Source of the DNA: Cryptomeria japonica
Lineage: Eukaryota; Streptophyta; Pinopsida; Cupressales; Cupressaceae
NCBI RefSeq assembly: GCF_030272615.1
Contig: NC_081415.1
Span: forward strand, 105,785,796-105,849,795
DNA length: 64,000 bases
Reading direction: 5' to 3'
Position 1 is the first letter of the stretch; each line of letters begins with the position of its first letter. Positions 63,410 through 64,000 of the stretch are shown here, piece by piece. The position numbers and the translations under genes are program-made. The notes below the pieces were generated by a model that worked only from the letters and a program-made list of their open reading frames with translations, was not told the origin of the DNA and did no database searches.

Positions 63410-64000
63410 TATAATTTCTCGGTGAAAAGCAAAATCTAAGCAGATTTGATGATATTTTCTTCTGAGGACTAAGAACCTATCGCTTGTCATATATATTCAT
63501 GGTGTTGAGCAGTAAGCATCTTGGCAACGAGATAAGAATGTATTCTTTTTGAAATAATTACTACGAGCCATTTGCTTTAAGTATTCGATGCTATCGACAG
63601 GAATCTGAATGATAAAATAAAATCTTTAGCCTCAGGAATATAATTGTAATGGTGAAGATTGCACAACCATAAAGGTATGCCTTTTTTTTTTCATTATGTT
63701 CTGATTAGACTGCTGCATAATGTTATATTAATTTATAAGTTGTATTTTATTGCATGATTTAGTTTATGATTTTATATATGTTGTTTTTTATTATTATTAA
63801 TTTTAGTTTATGATTTTATAAGTTGAATTGAATAAATAATAAGTCAAATAGCTATCACACAATGATCAAAATGTAGAGCATATAAAAGTACAATAAAGAC
63901 CTTCCATATAAAGGTAAGGATGTGGAGGTGAGATGATAGGATTAAAATTTGGACTAACTCTCTAAGATGTGACACATGTAGAATCACTTGATACAAGTGT
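63410..64000 (-). promoter_or_regulatory. BAM: Upstream region of beta-amylase
   Basis: No other gene. ATATATAT on the minus strand (63487-63497) is about 80 bases before the ATG at 63409 and could serve as a TATA box. Further upstream the sequence is AT-rich, with TTATAAGTTG and TTTATGATTTTAT repeated near 63734-63825. Confidence 0.4.

Noticed and set aside
63410-63490. Beta-amylase start at the upstream ATG (63490)
   Set aside because: A TATA-like ATATATAT overlaps it and the extra 27 residues lack a transit-peptide pattern; not excluded.

Overview
The window looks like a gene-poor stretch of a large seed-plant nuclear genome, most likely a gymnosperm. It is AT-rich and packed with decayed LTR retrotransposons of Ty3/gypsy Tat type, a second gag-protease gypsy type, and Ty1/copia remnants. 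The only intact host gene I can support is a four-exon plant beta-amylase on the minus strand (59783-63409). The gymnosperm assignment is an inference from element types and density.

Layout. 1-10490: a minus-strand Tat element. It has a 5' LTR (9101-10490), a tRNA-Trp primer-binding site (9061-9098), a nearly open pol (4892-9042) with gag and protease missing, a spacer, and an antisense open reading frame for a plant mobile domain protein (181-2262). Its 3' LTR lies left of the window. 10594-12071: a second Tat-type LTR in the opposite orientation, 103 bp from the first, followed by a different primer site and a long leader with arrays of a TAGCGCAT-like motif. 14268-25670: a probable 11.4-kb DNA transposon with inverted ends. 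It holds subterminal GTGTACGCGC-type motifs, several tandem repeat arrays (including a 359-bp satellite), a short broken plus-strand reading frame (19392-20010), and a broken minus-strand multi-exon gene (22654-25300) whose small exons keep GT-AG borders. 26479-35280: a heavily decayed plus-strand Tat gag-pro-pol and its post-pol spacer. 35283-36440: primer site and LTR of another minus-oriented Tat element.

36431-42270: an LTR element with gag and protease but no reverse transcriptase; its 5' LTR carries a 225-bp triplication absent from the 3' LTR. 42280-59200: fragments of gag, zinc-knuckle and integrase genes, a 1.7-kb retroposon with a 19-bp target duplication, old LTR remnants, and stretches with nothing recognisable. 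59783-63409: the beta-amylase gene, with a LINE RNase H remnant in intron 3.

The transposons share one theme: coding regions decayed mainly by in-frame stops, several of them visible C-to-T changes. The most unusual pieces are the antisense mobile-domain gene in a Tat element, the 38-nt tRNA-Trp segment at a primer site, the bordered 11.4-kb element with its unrecognised multi-exon gene, and the motif arrays in the Tat leader. The beta-amylase should work independently of these; it degrades starch-type glucans to maltose.
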